From the NCBI GenBank assembly GCA_017880265.1, contig JAFJTK010000062.1, positions 1 through 8,007 on the forward strand: a DNA stretch of 8,007 nt, given 5' to 3'. Below are positions 5,472-8,007 of this stretch, one piece after another; position 1 is the first letter of the stretch; every line of letters begins with the position of its first letter. The position numbers and the translations under genes are program-made. Below the pieces are notes generated by a model. That model saw only the letters and a program-made list of their open reading frames with translations. It was not told the DNA's origin and did not search any database. This DNA comes from Candidatus Pelagibacter sp. (lineage in GTDB: Bacteria > Pseudomonadota > Alphaproteobacteria > Pelagibacterales > Pelagibacteraceae).

Positions 5472-6507
5472 TATCTTTTTCATCAATACTTAAAAATACC
5501 TCTTCACCAACTTTAAATATGTCAGTTGTATCTCCTGAAACAACATATAATTCTCCAATTTTAGAGCTTAAAATATATTGATAACTGCTACCAACAAAAG
5601 AAGCACTCTTTACCGTTGCATGAATACAATTTTCATTTTTAGTTCTGTTAATTTTTATTTTTTCAGGTCTTAAAGCTAGAGAAGCTTTGTCACTTAAATC
5701 TTTATTGATTTCAATTTTCACATTCATTTCAGCTAATTTTAATTCATAAATATTAGATTGTTTATCAACTATGTCTGCTGTGACGTCATTTGCATCCCCA
5801 ATAAAATTAGCAACAAATTTATTTTTTGGAAAGTTATAAAGATCTTTCGGACTACCTTCTTGCGCAATTACTGCTTTATTCATTACAATTACTTTATCAG
5901 AAATTGCTAGAGCTTCTTCTTGGTCATGAGTAACATAAATTGTGGTTACACCAAGTTTTTGTTGAATTTCTCTAATATCTTCTCGAACCTGTCTTCTTAG
6001 TTTAGCATCTAAGTTTGAAAGAGGTTCGTCAAATAATAATACCTTAGGTTTTAAAACAATGGCTCTAGCTACTGCTACCCGTTGTTGTTGTCCTCCAGAT
6101 AATTCAGAGGGCATTCTATTTTCATATCCTTCTAAATTAACTAATTTTAATGTTTCTAAGGCTTTTTCAATATATTCCTCTTTATTTACATTGATCATCT
6201 TTAGTCCATATGAAACATTTTCAATTACGCTCATGTGAGGAAATAATGCATAAGATTGAAATACCATTGAAACATCCCTGTCAGTTGCTGGTAGCAATGT
6301 AACATCCTCATTATCAACTAAAATTTTTCCACTTGTGGCTCTTTCAAGTCCTGCAATTATTCTTAAGGATGTAGTTTTACCACATCCAGATGGACCAAGT
6401 AACGTTGTTAAAGTTCCAGCTTCAAAATTACAACTTACGTTGTCAACAGCTACAGTTTCATTAAATTTTTTAGTTATATTTTCAAATTTAACTTCAGCTT
6501 TTTTCAT
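5452..6507 (-). CDS. ABC transporter ATPase, FbpC/PotA class (iron(III)-type importer)
   Basis: Cytoplasmic ATP-hydrolysing subunit of a solute importer, 351 residues, the normal length for ATPases with a C-terminal TOBE domain. In order: Walker A GPSGCGKTT (38-46), Q-loop Q84 in VFQSYALFPHM, signature LSGGQQQR (136-143), Walker B VLLFDEP (156-162), D-loop SNLD (164-167), and H194 in THDQEEA. The regulatory region begins near 232 with FVANFIGDAN and includes LRPEKIKI (279-286). All catalytic residues are intact. Its ATG overlaps the stop of the upstream permease as TAATG, so the two are translationally coupled; AAGGA 11 bases upstream of the ATG may help. The partner permease is of the double-domain FbpB type, which points to ferric iron, but spermidine, thiamine and 2-aminoethylphosphonate importers share this architecture. 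The 3' end overlaps the epoxide hydrolase gene by 20 bases. Confidence 0.93.
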   Translation of the reverse strand: MKKAEVKFENITKKFNETVAVDNVSCNFEAGTLTTLLGPSGCGKTTSLRIIAGLERATSGKILVDNEDVTLLPATDRDVSMVFQSYALFPHMSVIENVSYGLKMINVNKEEYIEKALETLKLVNLEGYENRMPSELSGGQQQRVAVARAIVLKPKVLLFDEPLSNLDAKLRRQVREDIREIQQKLGVTTIYVTHDQEEALAISDKVIVMNKAVIAQEGSPKDLYNFPKNKFVANFIGDANDVTADIVDKQSNIYELKLAEMNVKIEINKDLSDKASLALRPEKIKINRTKNENCIHATVKSASFVGSSYQYILSSKIGELYVVSGDTTDIFKVGEEVFLSIDEKDIKILND

Positions 6508-8007
6508 TATCCTAAGTTTCCTTGTAAAATTCCAGCAGACTGGTCTCTTCTACCTAATTTTCGTTTTCCAATTATTAATTGCATTAGCGTAATTGTTAAT
6601 AACATAACAACAATTAATGCTGATGAATATACTATTGCAAGTCCATAGTCATTATTTTCTAATCTTCCTAAAATATATGAAACTGCCAAGTCATAATTAG
6701 CACTCACAAGGAAAATAACAGCACTAATTGCTGTCATAGCTCTTACGAAGCTAAAAACTAATGATGCCGTAATTGCAGGTTTAAGCAATGGAAGAATTAC
6801 ATTTCTAAATGTTTGAGAACTGGAAGCATTTAAAGTAGAGGAAGCTTCATCTAAATGGGGATCAAGTTGGTTCATTGCAGCTATTCCAGCCCTTACTCCA
6901 ACAGGCATATTTCTAAATACAAATGCAATTACTAAAATAATCCCTGTTCCAGTTAGTTCAAGAGGAGGAACATTAAAAGCAAAAACATAACTTACTCCAA
7001 TAACACTTCCAGGAATTGCAAAGCTTAACATCGTGCCAAATTCAAAAGCATTTTTTCCCTTGAATTTATGTCTTGTTAGTAGATAGGCAGTTAAAATTCC
7101 TATCGCTGCAGTTGGAAAAGCTGAAATTATTGCTATTGCAAATGTTGTATTAAACGAATTCCATGCTGTACCTGTCCACAACAAGCCTCTTTCTTTGACC
7201 CAATCAATACTAAATGCTTCGATATAATGCTTTAAAGTAAAACTGTGATCAACACCCCACATTTCAACAAATCCTCCAAACATAATCATTACATAAATTA
7301 TAAAAGTAATGGATGCCCAAGGAAGTACAGTTGAATAAATCATCCATTTTGCTTTATTAGGAAGCTCAGGATGAACTCCGCTGTCACCTTTTCCAGAAAT
7401 TGATATATATGATTTTTTTCCTAACCATTGATTTTGAAGATAAAATACTACTAGTACAACAGATAATAAAATCATTGCCAATATCGCAGCTTTAGTCTCA
7501 TCATATTGTGCACCAACAATAGCAAAAAATATTTCTGTAGATAAAACATCATATTCGGCCCCAAGCACTAAAGGATTACCAAAGTCTGCTAAACTTTCAA
7601 TAAAGCCAAGTAAAAATGCATTGGCTATTCCAGGCCTCATTAATGGTAAGGTAACAGTTTTAAAAACTTGCCACTTAGAAGCTCTTAATGTTTGAGACGC
7701 CTCTTCCATTGAAGGACTGACGCTTTCAACAACCCCAATTAAAACTAAGAATGCAATGGGGGTGAAGGCAAGTGTTTGAGCAAACCATATCCCCGGCAAT
7801 CCATAAATCCATCTAGAAGGCTCAATATCAAAACCCCATTCAAGAAAACTACTTACTACACCAGTTCTTCCAAATAAAATTATTATAGCTAAACCAATTA
7901 CAAACGGTGGAGTGATTATAGGTAGAACAGATAATATCCTAATTATTTTTTTAAATCTAAAACTGGTTCTTGCAACCAATAATGCAAAAGCTAGCCCCAA
8001 AATAGTT
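6507..8007 (-). CDS. ABC transporter double-domain permease, FbpB-like (iron(III)-type), 5'-truncated by window edge
   Basis: Inner-membrane permease with two homologous transmembrane domains fused in one chain, as in FbpB/SfuB. About 499 residues are visible, and the frame is open through the right edge; the first in-frame start-like codon is an internal TTG at 8000, not the true start. Counting from that TTG, the first domain has the family segment RILSVLPIITPPFVIGLAI (21-39) and coupling loop EEASQTLRASKW (99-110) ending in LP at 118-119. This is followed by ESLADFGNPLVLGAEYDVLS (135-154), typical of ferric-type permeases. The second domain has loop DEASSTLNASSS (384-395) ending in LP at 403-404. 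In both loops the usual EAA-loop glycine is replaced (R106, N391). About ten hydrophobic spans are present. The C-terminus is basic (GKRKLGRRD). The stop overlaps the ATPase start. Substrate assignment is family-level inference; the binding-protein gene is probably upstream beyond the window. Confidence 0.9.
   Translation of the reverse strand, partial: TILGLAFALLVARTSFRFKKIIRILSVLPIITPPFVIGLAIIILFGRTGVVSSFLEWGFDIEPSRWIYGLPGIWFAQTLAFTPIAFLVLIGVVESVSPSMEEASQTLRASKWQVFKTVTLPLMRPGIANAFLLGFIESLADFGNPLVLGAEYDVLSTEIFFAIVGAQYDETKAAILAMILLSVVLVVFYLQNQWLGKKSYISISGKGDSGVHPELPNKAKWMIYSTVLPWASITFIIYVMIMFGGFVEMWGVDHSFTLKHYIEAFSIDWVKERGLLWTGTAWNSFNTTFAIAIISAFPTAAIGILTAYLLTRHKFKGKNAFEFGTMLSFAIPGSVIGVSYVFAFNVPPLELTGTGIILVIAFVFRNMPVGVRAGIAAMNQLDPHLDEASSTLNASSSQTFRNVILPLLKPAITASLVFSFVRAMTAISAVIFLVSANYDLAVSYILGRLENNDYGLAIVYSSALIVVMLLTITLMQLIIGKRKLGRRDQSAGILQGNLG
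6519..6523 (-). promoter_or_regulatory. Possible ribosome-binding site of the ABC ATPase gene inside the permease 3' end
   Basis: Minus-strand AAGGA lies 11 bases before the ATPase ATG (6507), inside the codons for the permease C-terminus. A closer AGGA at 6510-6513 is only 2 bases from the ATG and too near to serve. With the TAATG stop-start overlap, reinitiation by ribosomes finishing the permease is at least as likely as independent initiation. Confidence 0.4.

Noticed and set aside
6335..6592. Plus-strand open frame of about 85 codons opposite the ABC ATPase start and permease end
   Set aside because: Antisense to Walker A and the stop-start junction of two well-supported genes; no independent evidence.

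Overview
This window looks like the chromosome of a streamlined, very AT-rich alphaproteobacterium. The closest match by my reading is the SAR11/Pelagibacter lineage. The reasons are the low G+C, almost no non-coding DNA, tail-to-tail gene overlaps, sparse Shine-Dalgarno sites, and a gene set typical of marine oligotrophs: osmolyte and metal ABC transporters, a HisD paralog and a phosphotransacetylase-like enzyme. The assignment is inference from style and protein resemblance; no rRNA or marker gene is present.

Layout. (A) About 1-1652, plus strand: the C-terminal part of a ProW-type glycine betaine/proline ABC permease, cut by the left window edge, followed 9 bases later by a LysE/ArgO-type amino-acid exporter. 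(B) 4218-1649, minus strand: a compact run of a Pta/Ptb-family acyltransferase, a possible 29-residue single-span membrane peptide missed by ordinary ORF cut-offs, a HisD-family dehydrogenase of the HpsN-like (sulfopropanediol dehydrogenase) paralog type, and a 63-residue cysteine-rich metal-binding protein with desulforedoxin-like motifs at both ends. (C) 4281-5471, plus strand: an epoxide hydrolase with an N-terminal EHN region and an alpha/beta-hydrolase core, divergent from the Pta-like gene. (D) 8007-5452, minus strand: the ATPase and the double-domain permease of an Fe3+/polyamine/phosphonate-class (FbpBC-like) importer, with the permease cut by the right edge. Its binding-protein gene would be expected beyond the window.

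How the genes may work together. Block A pairs uptake of a compatible solute with export of an amino acid. Block B is the most interesting. A HisD-like enzyme without any histidine-biosynthesis neighbour, next to an acyl-phosphate/acyl-CoA interconverting enzyme, suggests breakdown of a small polyol or sulfonate to a C2 unit. The small cysteine protein is tightly coupled to the dehydrogenase, with a 13-nt gap and its own strong ribosome-binding site. Block D is an uptake system whose substrate cannot be fixed from the permease and ATPase alone.

All non-coding stretches are shorter than 170 bases. Both convergent gene pairs overlap at their stop codons (4 and 20 bases), so no conventional intrinsic terminators fit between them. 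I saw no tRNA, rRNA, CRISPR array, insertion sequence or phage gene.
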